Below are positions 42,362 through 53,569 of a DNA stretch of 64,000 nt, in pieces (the stretch's first letter is position 1; each line of letters starts with the position of its first letter). This DNA is from Cololabis saira (Eukaryota; Chordata; Actinopteri; Beloniformes; Belonidae), in contig NC_084601.1 in NCBI RefSeq assembly GCF_033807715.1, positions 713,001 through 777,000 of the forward strand, written 5' to 3'. The position numbers were made by a program, and so were the translations under genes. Under the pieces are notes generated by a model, which searched no databases, had not been told where the DNA came from, and saw nothing but the letters and a program-made list of their open reading frames with translations.

Positions 42362-43436
42362 CATCTTTGTATAATATAATATTGATGAAGTTTTGTTGTC
42401 CTGCCAATGGAGGCTCAAATCCTCAATGGCAGGACCCTTCCACACCGCATTCTCACCGACACAGACACACAATCACGCACCGTTTCCCCCTCCCCGGGGG
42501 GGTCCAGCACCGCCAGAAGGCACCCCAGGCTGCACGGCGAGCCCCGCCGGGCCCGGGTACCCCGACCCACCTATCCCAGGCCAGCGAGGGAACGCGGGTA
42601 ATGTGGGACCCCCTCCCGCCCCTGGTGTTGAGTGCATGTGATTAATGCCATAAAAACAGGGAGGGGGAGGGCCAAGTATCGATTTGACACCGACCCCCCC
42701 CCCCCCTCCCGAACTACGTGTCCTTGTCAAATGTATTTATTAAGTGTTGAATGTGCAGTGTCTACTTTGCTGTTAAAACCGTGAGGCGGGGAGTGCCGGG
42801 CCATGCGGGACAATGCCCCCCACGACCCGGACCCCCCGCATCTTAGCCTATGTGCGTATGAATCGTGTAGGGGGGGAAGGAGGGGGAGCGGAGGCCGGAG
42901 CCAGGAAGCAGGACCAGCAAAGCCGGCCCTGGTAAGTCACCCGCGTTCCCCCACCGGCCATCCAGTAGACGGGGGCCGGCCCTCCGAGCCGGGCCAGGGC
43001 CCCACCGTACCTCCATGGGCGCCGCCGGAGCCCCCAGACGGAGGGGGAAACGGTCCAACATCCCCCCATTCATACTGACAACATAAGACATAGACACCTG
43101 GGAATGGTGCCACCCCGCCGCCGCGCCCGCCCGTGCACCCCTCGGTCAGGGGAGGCCCGATCCCCGGACCCGATCCCCGGACCCGGCCCCACCCCCCCCG
43201 GGGCCACCCCGGCGGACACCCCAAGGGTCACGGAGTCCCCACATTCGCAGGGGCACTCGGCCCCCGCCCAGCGACGGAGGACCAAGGCAGCAATGCCCCC
43301 CCAGCGCAGACAGCCACCCCCCACCCAGGCAGGGCCGGGCCCTCCGAGCGGGACCCCCACGACCACGGCCCAGCCCCCCCCCCGGGAAAACCGGAGATGC
43401 CCAAGCCACCGCCCCCCGCCCGAGAGTAATATACAT
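41720..43436 (-). other. G-rich L1 3' UTR-like segment
   Basis: On the L1 sense strand this is extremely G-rich, with runs of 6-14 G (for example the C runs at 42688-42703, 43190-43199 and 43374-43383 on plus). Long overlapping ORFs here exist on both strands only because of the composition. Near 42400-42437 TCCTGCCAATGG and CAATGGCAGGA form a hairpin. I assign it to L1 because it lies between the ORF and the putative tail, but the junction at 43437 is abrupt. Confidence 0.55.
42302..42360. repeat. (AAT)n microsatellite
   Basis: About 18 AAT units in the middle of otherwise GC-rich sequence. Confidence 0.93.
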
Positions 43437-44365
43437 ATCGTGGGGCACACTGGGATTCTGTAGTTGATCCATGTGGATAAATCCTCACAAATCTCCTTCC
43501 AGAACCTCTGTACCGGTGTACAGAACCATAAAGCATGCATATAATTATCAGGAGTGTTCTCTGTGCACTGTGAACAGATATTAGAGGTGACAAAGCCCAT
43601 CTGGAACATCCTTTGTCCAGTATAGTGTATTCTATGAAAAACTTTGTACTGTATAAGTTGTAAGTTTGGGTTCTTAGTCATAGTAAACGTATTTAAGCAT
43701 ATTTGTGACCAAGAAAACTGGTCGGTATTAAGAGAGAGATCCGCCTCCCACTTGGAAATCGGGAGAGAGACTGAATTGTCCAGTTTAGACACTAACCTGT
43801 AGAGTTTTGATAACAACTTTAGAGTGCTTAGATTCAATAAATCTATTATCCTAGCGGGAAGTTGTAAGTCTAATTGGCTAATTTTATACGTTTTATTTAT
43901 TATGGCCTTAAGTTGTTGGTACTCTAAAAATGTATTACTGCTAACTCCGTATTGAACAATAAGTGTATTGAAAGGTACAAACTGTCTTCCTACAATTACG
44001 TGCTGTAAATACCGTATTCCTTGATCTCTCCATTGAACAAAGTTTAAGTTTAAGTTTTTGTTCCATATGGGTGTACGGTCACATGGAAAAAGTGAAATCT
44101 TAGCTACTTTAAGAAATTCCCACCAAGCTGATAAAGTTGTGCTAATATTAATGCTTTTGAAACATTGATGACGTTTGATACTTTGACTAATAAATGGTAA
44201 CTCTGAGATTTCTAGTTCGTTGCAAAACACTTGCTCTGAGTCCAGCCATTGACTATCTAAAGGATGATCATTTGACCATTTTACAATATACTGTAATTTA
44301 TTGGCTATGAAGTAATACTGAAAATTAGGTAACTCTAAACCTCCATATTCTTTGGATTTTTGCAA
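43437..44365 (-). pseudogene. L1 ORF2 C-terminal region
   Basis: The frame encodes the L1 region after RT: MQKSKEYGGLELPNFQYYFI, then WLDSEQVFCNELEISELPFI, RDQGIRYLQHVI and the C-terminal zinc knuckle region CSQCTENTPDNYMHALWFC followed by PVQRFWKEI. The knuckle is thought to bind RNA. The protein-like sequence stops at VCPTICI near 43437, where it runs into GC-rich DNA, so the last few dozen residues of ORF2 appear to be missing. It overlaps the RT frame by about 30 nt in another frame, which indicates one frameshift. Confidence 0.85.
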
Positions 44366-45104
44366 TGTAGACTAATACGTGGTGTTTTATTTTTCCACAG
44401 AAATTTTGATACATATGAGTCCAATGATTTAAACCAAGAAAGAGGGGGTTTGAATGGTATCATTGAGAAGAAATAATTTACTTTTGGTAAAACCATCATT
44501 TTAATGGTGGCAATTCTACCCATAAGTGAAATGGGGAGAGAGCTCCATCTGGAAAGATCATCTTCTATTTTCTTTATAAGCTGAACATAATTTAATTTTA
44601 TTAACTCTGACAGCCTAGGGGAGATGTTTATGCCTAAATATCTAATGTTCCCTGATTGTAATTGAGTATTGGTTATATTCCTAAAATTGCAGTTAACACA
44701 CAAAACAGTGGATTTAGACCAATTAATAGAATAGTCAGACAGAGATGAAAATCCCTCTATAAGTGCAATTGTCTGTGATAGTGAAGATCGTGAGTTCTGG
44801 AGGAAGAGGAGTACGTCATCCGCATAAAGACTTATTTTGTGCTCTACTATTTTGCATTGTATACTTTTAATATTTTGATTTTGTCTAATAGCTGCTGCTA
44901 AAGGTTCAATAAATATTGCAAATAATGAGGGAGAGAGAGGGCAACCCTGTCTAGTGCCTCTTTGCAAGGTAAAACTTGTAGAGATTTGATCATTTGTCCT
45001 TACACGTGCCTTGGGAGAGCTGTATAATATTTTTATCCAGTCAATGAGAGATTCGCCAAATCCAAATTTATGTAAAGTAGCCAATAGAAACTTCCAATTT
45101 ACCT
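44335..45104 (-). pseudogene. L1 ORF2 reverse transcriptase, C-terminal half
   Basis: It starts abruptly within the RT palm (VNWKFLLATLHKFGFGESLI) and carries LQRGTRQGCPLSPSLFAIFI, the active site SLYADDVLLFL, a segment with INWSKSTVLCVN and the thumb (IRYLGINISPRLSELIKLNY). It lacks the RT fingers, the endonuclease and ORF1, as expected from 5' truncation during target-primed reverse transcription. The frame is otherwise open to the shift at 44335-44365, which suggests moderate age. Confidence 0.88.
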
Positions 45105-45298
45105 TCTACACATCGTCTACACATAAATCTAAACATAAAATTCCTCAGTACAGCATGGAAAGTGGGAACATCACTGGTCACAAACATTTCACTTGCACTT
45201 GTCCATCTAGGGAGTTTTAGAAAAATTCTAAAAGCATCGTTGTATGCCATTTTAGCACTGGTATAATGGCACCACAAGTGAGTGGTGTATAGCGGAGT
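45105..45298 (-). pseudogene. Fragment of another LINE C-terminus
   Basis: The minus frame reads PLYTTHLWCHYTSAKMAYND, then AFRIFLKLPRWTSASEMF and VPTFHAVLRNFMFRFMC. I associate this pattern with the C-terminal end of certain fish LINE ORF2 proteins. It is bounded on one side by the L1 5' truncation point and on the other by repeat copy C. Family assignment is from memory of the pattern only. Confidence 0.45.
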
Positions 45299-46090
45299 GC
45301 AAGAAAAGTCTCTTGGCGCCATGGCCGAAACCGAACAGGAAGTTGGCCATTTTGAATTCATTGTGTAATTTTGGCGCAATTTATGCCATTCCTTCAGCAG
45401 TTAATGCGGCCCGAACCGTAACGTGCACTCAAAATGTGCGTCTCCATCCTGCGACAACGCGCGTTACTTTTCTCAGTCAAAAGTGTTACCGTGGCGACGC
45501 TAGACGCCAAAAAGCGCGACCCCCCTTCATCTGATTGGTCCATATTTGATAGTCCCTATTCTCTGCCATAACTTTTGAACGGGTTGTGATAGGGATGGGT
45601 GGAGTACTTGACCTTCATTGGCATGAATTAGCCCCGCCCCTTCTTCTGATTGGTCAATATTTGATAGTCCCTATTTTCTGCTATAACTTTTGAATGGTAT
45701 CCTATGACATACATAGTTGTGGGTGGTGTCATCGGACTCGGTTTTGACTCCTTCACCTTAATTGGTGCAAATTAGCCCCGTCCCTTCTTCTGATTGGTCG
45801 ATATGTGATAGTTACGATTTTCTGCAATAACTTTTGAATGGTTTGACATAAAGACTCGTGGGTGGTGTCATCGGACATGGTTTTGAGTCCTTGAACATAA
45901 TTGCTGCAAATTAGCCCCGCCCATTCTTCTGATTGGTTTTGAATGGTTTGATATAGAGAGTCGTGGCTGGTGTCATCCACTAAATGTCCAGGTCTGAAGA
46001 ATCTACATGCAAGTCATACAAGCTTCCACTGCAGCCTGAACGTGAACAAGGGTGCGAGGGCCCGTTCATCTCTGCTTGCAGCTTTGATTT
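45299..46090 (+). repeat. GGGCCC-family repeat, copy C (left-truncated)
   Basis: It begins AAGAAAAGTCTCTTGGCGCC, in the middle of the family consensus. It has four ~120-bp units (45560-45980) and the terminal GGTGCGAGGGCCCGTTCATC with TGCTTGCAGC. Confidence 0.85.
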
Positions 46091-49000
46091 TCTGTTTGAT
46101 GTTGGTTTAGCAGCTTGACTTTCTGGCTCTTTTAAGGATGAAATGGAAACTATATGAAGACTGTCTGAGAATGATCAGAGGGTGCTGCTGCTGTTCTGAC
46201 AAACAGAGAGGGAGCTATCTAGTACTGAAGCATTTATCCAGCACTGAATTATTTATTTTTAAAACAACAAAAGCTGTAAGACTTCAGGTACTAGCATGTG
46301 ACATCATCTGGGATGTCACAGTGCTCAGGTTAGGCACACCGAGTGGCAAAAAGACATCAGCATTGTCTACAAAGTGTTTTGCAAGTGTGAAGACACAGAA
46401 AACATATTTTAAATGGAGGAGATCTGTGGTGAAACCGGCTGTACAAAACATATTCAGTAACAGATCTGCATTGTTTTTTGTTTTGTTTTTTTTAAGCATA
46501 AAAACAAATACTACAAATAAATGACTGCAATTCAAAGAGACTAAACGTCCTCCAGTATGTTAATTTCTTTCAGCAAGATTTTTGCTTTATTGCCTAATAT
46601 TTGTACCATTCCCACAATAGAGCACGTGTGTTGGTCTGCTTTGTTCAAGAGGGTTAGACTTTATGCCTGTCAGTAAATTTCATATAGTCCTCAAAAGAAC
46701 AGAAAATGTCCCCCCTGACACGACAAATGGTTTGCTTTCATACAAAACACACGCACACAAATGTGTGCACACACCCTCCCTGCTGTGAGTGATGGATACT
46801 TGTTTGTGCGTATACAATAACAAAATTATTAAAATCTGTCAGCCAAATTATCATCCACCCACACATCACTGCAGGCAATAACAGCAGCAACACAACACAC
46901 AGGGAGAATAAATGTTCTTCATTGGCTGCATCCCGCCATCTCTGGATAAAGAATGTAGCTGAGAAAAATAAAATCAGGAGTGATGAACAGATAAAAGTGT
47001 GTGGGATTTTCCTAATACTTAGAGAGGAAACAGAAATATTAAGTTAAAAAAAACAAGACAAAGTTGTCATATTTAACATTCTTTCACTCCAAAATATGAC
47101 AACGCCTTTATTCAAAGTGTACAGACAGGAACGGGATGGAGAAGGGTAGAAATTTTAAAGATCTTAAGATATATTAGGGATTTTTTTTTTTTTTTTTTTA
47201 ATAATTTTCCAAGTCCAACAAGAAAATGTATCCGCTTGTACAACATACTGTATTACTAAATATGTTGTTTTGCACAGTTTTGGTACTCAGTGGTCACAGC
47301 AAAGTTAAAATGAGTGAAACGATTTTGATTAAATCTTAGTTCATGTGATTTACAGCTTTGTTGTAACTCCATAGTCCATCCCTTCTGACTCCTTATGGGT
47401 TATCGTAGTGAAATATCAAATTTGTATATTTTCAAGTAAGTCAAAACATGGGCATTTGCAAAAAAAAAATCAGTGGTATATAATGTCTTTGGACCCTTGA
47501 AAATGGTTCAATTTTACAACCTTTTGAGCCTTCACTTCAAAATTGCTACATTCTGAAATGACTTTGCTTTGTCATTTTCAGAGAATTCTAAAATACTTTT
47601 GTAAAAATCTTGTTTTATTTTGATAGTCTTTCTTTTCGCTCATTTCTATAATGAAATCTATAACTTAGTTTTTCTCCTGAAGTTGGCATCTGCTCTGTCC
47701 ATCCCTGTTGCTAAAGTTTTCCTCTTTGAAAATATTTGAAAGAGACAAAAGAGAGAAACAATACACCCTGAAGGACAGCTGGAGCTTATTATTCACATAA
47801 GAACCCTGGTCAAACTCTCTGACAGCTCATAAATGATTTATTTCATATTTTTGTTTGAACTCCAAGCGATATTCTTGAGGAAAACTGCTGCTGCTCTGTT
47901 TGTGTTGTTAATCACCAGCTATTGGTGTTTATCTTGCTGTATAACAGACTGTACTGGATTGTTAACTTTACAAAATTAATCATTTATGAATATTTCTGAA
48001 TCACATTGTACTTTATGATTCCAAATATGTATCAGATTGTAATGTAAGTGAAAGACACAACTATTCTAGAATGTTTTTTTATTCTTTCTTTTTAAATTTC
48101 TAACCATAATCATGCTTTTTTAATACTTAAACCTAACCGATGGTTGAAAGGGGGCACAAAAATAACAGATATTGGTCGATAGCTTCATACGGGATGATTT
48201 ATCCTATGAAATGTTTTTGGAACATGTAAAAATGTTCATATAATGCAACATGTAGGCATCTCATGATTTTTAAGGTCAACGGTAAAGGCATGCAACAACT
48301 GTGGAGCCTTCAAACTGTAATACACTATAAAAATGAAAATTGAAATAATAAATAATAATAATTAAAAAAATAAAACAAAACAAAAAACCCTTCAAGCCTT
48401 GTTGTGGAAGGAGGAGGTGGACTTGCAAGGACAAGTGGAGTCTTAACACAGCTTTGGGGATTTATTTAGGAGGACAGAATACAGACACCTCAAACATCCA
48501 TAGACAGCATCCCAGCTAATCCCAATGTGTGATATGGCGCACATCATTTTTATACCTTGCTTGAATGTCACAAGAACAGACACTATCTTGTTTTGCTTTG
48601 TTTTGCACTGTGCGTCAACATTGCTATTATGAATTTTGGACTAAGTATAAAGGTTCCTTTGACCATACAGACCTTCAGGCTGCTGGTGTGGGCTTCATAT
48701 CTACCACAGTCATGTTCTGTAAAGGTCCCTGCAGCTCCTTCCTCCATACTAATGTTCTTCTTGTCGGCCGTGGTTATTTTTTTCATGTCTCATGCTCTAC
48801 CACTGTAGATCCTCCACAGACAGACTGCCTCCACTCATCACGAAGCTGACCTTTCTGTGGTGTATGGGGTCACTGGAACTACCGCTCCGTTTTATTCCCA
48901 GATTCATGAGGCCACTTTCTATGAAATATCAATAATATATATTTAAAAAAAAGAACCAAAGAAATAAACGACATTCAGGGCTTTTGGAAAGTTGCCTCTG

Positions 49001-49329
49001 GGTTGATTTCAATTAGAATAGAAAGAAAGGGGCAACAAAGGATTTTACGTGATCCAAGAAATCAGTCTGCTTTTTTTTCTTTTTTTGTGAAAAGTGGAAG
49101 AAAGTGCCAATCTGTCTTGGATTCTGTTAGAAGACGTTGAGAAGCACTGTCACGCCAACTGCCTGAACAGCAAAGAACATCCACATCTTAATTCATATTC
49201 AACACAACAGCCACATCTTCATCCAGACCTTCAGGGGGCAGACCAACATTCAATGAGCACCACAGTACCCAACTTCCTGTAAGATCATACCAATTTCCTG
49301 AAGACAACCATATTGCCTTCAGAGCAACA
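46091..49329. other. No recognised gene
   Basis: AT-rich, mostly single-copy-looking sequence with poly-T (47181-47201) and short runs. The longest ORFs (46138-46524, 48557-48808) show no domain I know and no splice context that I can support. Confidence 0.45.
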
Positions 49330-49399
49330 TGTGCAGCATGATGGATTGGAAATGCAAGAGCTGAGCGAATTGGTTTAAATAATTACACTAACAGAGACT

Positions 49400-49982
49400 C
49401 CTCCATGGATGTTTCAGGAGCCATCAGTAGACTTTGTAATACAAAACAGGATCAAAAATAGGAAATCAAGTGCAAAGGATATAGGTGTATTGGTGCAAAA
49501 ATATATAGAACTAAAGTATAAAGATAAATTATTGATTTTTACAGATGGGTCAAAAGACCCAAAAACCGGGCGAACAGGGGCAGCATTTTCATTCCACAGT
49601 ACAAAATAGAAATGAAGGAGAGAATAACAGACCATGCATCAGTTTTTACTGGTGAATTAGCATTATAATGCCAATTAGGTGGTTTAAAAGTGCTAATGAG
49701 ATGCATGGGTTGGTGGCCTCAGACAGTGGTGCAGCATTGGAAAATTTAAAAAACATGAAGTCATGCAGACAAAACCTAGTGCTGGAAATTCACCAGCTGA
49801 TACATGAAATGCATAGTAGGCGGAAAAGAGTTAGTTTTGTGTGGGTCCCAGCTCATGTAGGGGTGGAGGGCAATGAAGAAGTGGACATTCTGGCTAAGCA
49901 GGCACTCAGATCAGAAACAGTCAATATCAATATTCCGAGAGGGAAATTAGAAGGGAAGTCAATCATTAAAATGCAAGAGAAT
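49400..49982 (+). pseudogene. LINE-encoded RNase H, frameshifted
   Basis: The first frame gives FQEPSVDFVI and LLIFTDGSKDPKTGRTGAAF (first catalytic D). A short shifted segment carries VFTGELAL (E), and the frame from 49668 carries VASDSGAAL (D) and FVWVPAHVGVEGNEEVDILA (final D). All four acidic positions of RNase HI are recognisable, but two frameshifts separate them. LINEs with this domain belong mostly to the I group, which in fish includes Nimb. The RT that should precede it is missing or unrecognisable. Confidence 0.8.
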
Positions 49983-50412
49983 GCAATTCAATTCCATTCA
50001 ATTTTATTTATATAGCGTCAAATACAACAAAAGTTGTCTCTAGACGCTTTCCAGAGACCCATACCATTGAACATAAACCCCCGAGCAATTATTACATAAA
50101 CAATGGCAGGTAAAAACTCCCCTAGTGGGAGAAAAACATTAGGCCAAACAGTGGCAAGAAAAACTCCCCTTTAGGAGGGAAGAAACCTTGAGCAGGACCA
50201 GGCTCATAAGGGGGGACCCTCCTGCCGAAGGCCAGACTGGGGGGGGGTCGGGGACGTCAACAGCACAGCAGGCAGGTGGAAGCAGCAACGGGATGACCTG
50301 GGGTGGGGACCGCAGGCCAGCATGCAGCTCCCGAAGCTCCGGCCCAATCAGCAAGCCCCAGGTTAGGTGCAGGGTCGAGGAAAGGTTGAGAAGGGGCAGG
50401 GCCATGGAGAAT
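49977..50412 (-). mobile_element. L2 3' tail insertion with GAGAAT duplication
   Basis: GAGAAT at 49977-49982 and 50407-50412 brackets 49983-50406. The insert is the L2 3' UTR in minus orientation, with the tail TTGAATTGAATTG at its left and AAAGTTGTCTCTAGACGC following. The host LINE reads continuously as MQEN to WDSNETGRHLYGIQK once the insert is discounted. Confidence 0.9.
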
Positions 50413-50787
50413 TGGGATTCAAATGAGACAGGAAGACATTTGTATGGCATTCAGAAACAAGTGGGAGAAGAACAGATACTGAGCAGGAACAGGAAGGAGG
50501 AGGTGGTCATCACTCCACTTAGACTGGGACATACAGGGTTAAACAGCACATTATATGTGATTGGGAAACATTCTACAGGCCGTTGTAGTCATTGCAATCA
50601 AAAAGAAACAGTAGAGCATGTTATGATGGAATGTAAGGAGTATGAGAGGGAGAGGAGAGTATTAAAGGCAGAATTGAGTAGGGGAAAAATAGGTTTTACG
50701 ATAGGTAACTTGTTGGAAAGGACAGAATACATTAGAAAGCATGTAAGGAAATTCCTTAAAAGAACAGGGTTAATGGAGAGGAATTAG
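50413..50787 (+). pseudogene. I/Nimb-like LINE C-terminal region
   Basis: The frame encodes WDSNETGRHLYGIQKQVGEE, VVITPLRLGHTGLNSTLYVI, a CCHC-like finger CSHCNQKETVEHVMMECKEY, and a basic C-terminus ending RTGLMERN with a stop at 50785. RLGHTGLN followed by a CxxC...H...C finger is characteristic of the C-terminus of I-group LINEs with RNase H. The frame is intact here. 3' UTR follows to about 50985. Confidence 0.8.
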
Positions 50788-51378
50788 GTTTTGTTTTATT
50801 TTGATTTTTTGTTTTTTTTTGGACTATTGTCGACCTTATTTAGTCTGTAACTGTCAATCAAATGTTCCACACTCCAGTCCGGTAGGTGGCGGTAAATGCA
50901 CCTTTAAGTTGGTGCCAGCCGCCATTAAACTCCTAAAAGAAGAAGAAGAACATGTGGAGCGGAAGACAAAGCCAGAAAAGTTTGGTGCTGAAAACTAAGC
51001 AATAAGAGCTTTAAGAGAAGGAACCAAATAACCTGCACATTAAAAGAAAAAAACCCTCAGTTAAAAGGTCAACACGCAACTGGTAGGATACTTTGAAAAT
51101 ACTTAGGCCTACCTTGTTGATGGAATGGAGAAAGGACAATATGTGTTCAGGTTTTGTTTGTTTACTTAAGTTAATGTTTAACCTTTCTTACTTTATAGTT
51201 TGGTTAAATATTCAGTTTGAAGAGCTAATGCTGTTTTTGTTGGTATTCTGATCTAGTGATCAATTTAGTGGCAATTATTTGTAAATTAAATTATTAACTT
51301 TTGAAATTCGATGCCTGATTGTTTGGCTTGAATATTTCAGTTAAGATTGGTAGATTCATTTTAAGTTTGTGCTGCATA

Positions 51379-53013
51379 CAGTTAGTCTGGAAAGTATTCA
51401 GAACGCTTCACTTTTCCCACATTCTTTTATGTTACAGCCCTATTGATAATAGGAATAAATTCTTTTTTTTTCTCAGAATTCTACACAAAACACCCCATAA
51501 TGACAACATGAAAGAAGTTTTGATGCGACTTTTGTAAATGTATTAAAAATAAAAATAACAAGAAATCATATGAGCATAAGTATTCATAACGTTTGCTTAA
51601 TACTTTGTAGAAGCTCCTCTGGCAGCAATTACAGCCTCAAGTCTTTTTGAATAGGTTGCTACAAGTTTGGCACACCTATTCTTGGGCAGTTTTGCCCATT
51701 CTTCCTTACAGACCCTCTCAAGCTCCATCAGGTTGGATGGGGAGCGTCGGTGTACAGCCATTTTCAGATCTCTCCAGAGATGTTTGATGGGATTCAGGTC
51801 TGGGCTCTGGCTGGGCCACTCAAGGACATTGACATGGTTGTTCTGAAGCCACTCCTTTGATATTTTGGCTGTGTCCTTTGGGTCGTTGTCCTGCTGAAAG
51901 ATGAAGCGTCGTCCTAGTCTGAGGTCAACAGCACTCTGGATCAGGTTTTCATCCAAGATGTCTCTGTACATGGCTGCATTCATCTTTCCCTCAATCCTGA
52001 CTAGTCGCCCAGGTCCTGCTGATGAAAAACACCCCCACAGCATGATGCTGCCACCACCATGCTTCACTGTAGGGATGGTGTTCTCCAGGTGTTCTCCAGG
52101 TGCCTGGTCTCCACCAAACACGACGCGTGGAATTCACGCCAAATAGTTCAATCTTTGTCTCATCAGACCAGAGGATTTGTTTTCTCATGGTCTGAGAGTC
52201 CTCCAGGTGCCTTTTGGCAAACTCCAGTCGGGCTGCCATGTGCTTTTTAGTAAGGAGGGGCTTGCGCCTGGCCACTCTACCATACAAGCCTGATTGGTGG
52301 ATTGCTGCAGAGATGGTTGTCCTTCTTGAAGTTTCTCCTCTCTCCACAGAGGAACGCTGGAGTTCTGACAGAGTGACCGTCGGGTCCTTGGTCACCTCTC
52401 TGACTAAGGCCCTTCTCCCCCGATTGCTCAGCTTAGGCGGGCGGCCAGCTCTAGGGAGATTCCTGGTGGTTCCAAACTTCTTCCATTTAAGGATGATGCA
52501 GGCCACAGTGCTCACTGGGACCTTCAAAGCAGCAGAAATGTTTCTGTACCCTTCCCCAGATTTGTGCCTCGAAACAATCCTGTTTCGGAGGTCTGAAGAC
52601 AATTCTTTTGACTTCATGTTTGGTTTGTATTGCAACATGCACTGCCAACTGTGAGAGCTTATATAGACAGGTGTGTGTCTTTCCAAATCAAGTCCAATCA
52701 ACTGAATTCACCACAGGTGGACTGCGATTAAGCTGTAGAAACAACTTGAGAGAGATCAGTGGAAACAGAATGAACCAGAGCTCAATTTTGAGCTTCATGG
52801 CAAACGTTCTGAATACTTATGCACAGGTGATATTTATAGTTTTTTATTTTTTATACATTTACAAAAATCATAACAAAAGTTCTTTCATGTTGTCATTATG
52901 GGGTATTTTGTGTAGAATTCTGAGAAAAAAAATGTATTCCTATTATCAATAGGGCTGTAACATAAAAGAATGTGGGAAAAGTGAAGCGTTCTGAATACTT
53001 TCCGGACTGACTG
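51379..53013 (-). mobile_element. Tc1-like transposon with TA duplication and long TIRs
   Basis: Ends CAGTTAGTCTGGAAAGTATT and (reverse complement of the right end) CAGTCAGTCCGGAAAGTATT match with few differences, and the inverted repeats extend for roughly 180 bp. TA flanks both ends (51377 and 53014). Length of about 1.63 kb is standard for Tc1-like elements. Confidence 0.95.
51597..52665 (-). pseudogene. Tc1-like transposase, frameshifted, catalytic E replaced
   Basis: The start MKSKELSSDLRNRIVSRHKS is followed by a paired helix-turn-helix DNA-binding region (TRNLPRAGRPPKL between the two). The catalytic domain carries the first D (ILWSDETKIELFG) and the second D ([12 protein letters not shown]). 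At the DD34E glutamate position the sequence reads [15 protein letters not shown], with K where family members have E. An 11-bp tandem duplication (GGTGTTCTCCA on plus, 52077-52087 and 52088-52098) shifts the frame between the two halves. The enzyme is therefore dead twice over. It could still be mobilised by a related transposase because the TIRs are well preserved. Confidence 0.93.
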
Positions 53014-53507
53014 TATGTTTAATGGTTATTATTACTTGATTTGGCTGCATAATTTGACATTTAAACTTTAACCTAAAGTAGTTTATTGAATGAATTAACC
53101 GATACAAAGGTATTTCTACTCTTGCTTTACATTTCATGAGTAATTATTTAATTGATTAATAATTTTATTTTATCTGCTATTTAAACTTGAAACAATGTGT
53201 TTCTTTGTACATTTAACGGATGTTTTCTGCTCTTGTGTTCAAGGTTTTCAACCTACTACTGTTACCCTGTTACCCTACTGTACCCAACCATTACCATTAA
53301 CCAAGAAACCCCTTCATCACCACTCAAAAAAGAATTTCAATAAAAACAAAAAGGGGAAACAGACTGGAGTTGTTCCTTGCATTGACCAAACTCTTTCAAG
53401 TTGGAGTAGAAACCAAGGACAAAATCAAACAAACACCAAACAACTTGACAAGCACCAAAAGCTATCGATCAGATGTTAAAGGTATCTAAAGAAGACTAAG
53501 CTGCTTT

Positions 53508-53569
<62 letters not shown>

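Larger units (their letters stand above)
41690..45104 (-). mobile_element. L1-type LINE, 5'-truncated, with GC-rich 3' segment
   Basis: Minus-strand L1. Coding sequence begins at 45104 within RT (VNWKFLLATLHKFG) and runs to about 43437. A very GC-rich segment (41720-43436) follows, interrupted by an AAT array (42302-42360). It ends TTTGTTTGGTTTATTATA before the CA tract. Confidence 0.8.
49330..50985 (+). mobile_element. I/Nimb-like LINE 3' part (RNase H, C-terminus, 3' end)
   Basis: This holds an RNase H domain, a CCHC-type C-terminus and a 3' UTR with GGTAGGTGGCGGTAAATGCA and CCGCCATTAAACTCC followed by an AGAAGAAGAA tail. An L2 tail is inserted at 49983-50406. Confidence 0.8.

Noticed and set aside
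43070..43436. C-terminal extension of the L1 ORF2 frame
   Set aside because: The G/R/P-rich continuation is unlike any L1 C-terminus and is an accident of the GC-rich segment.
48557..48849. Possible exon of a membrane protein
   Set aside because: Short hydrophobic frames in two registers, no splice sites or domain that I could support.
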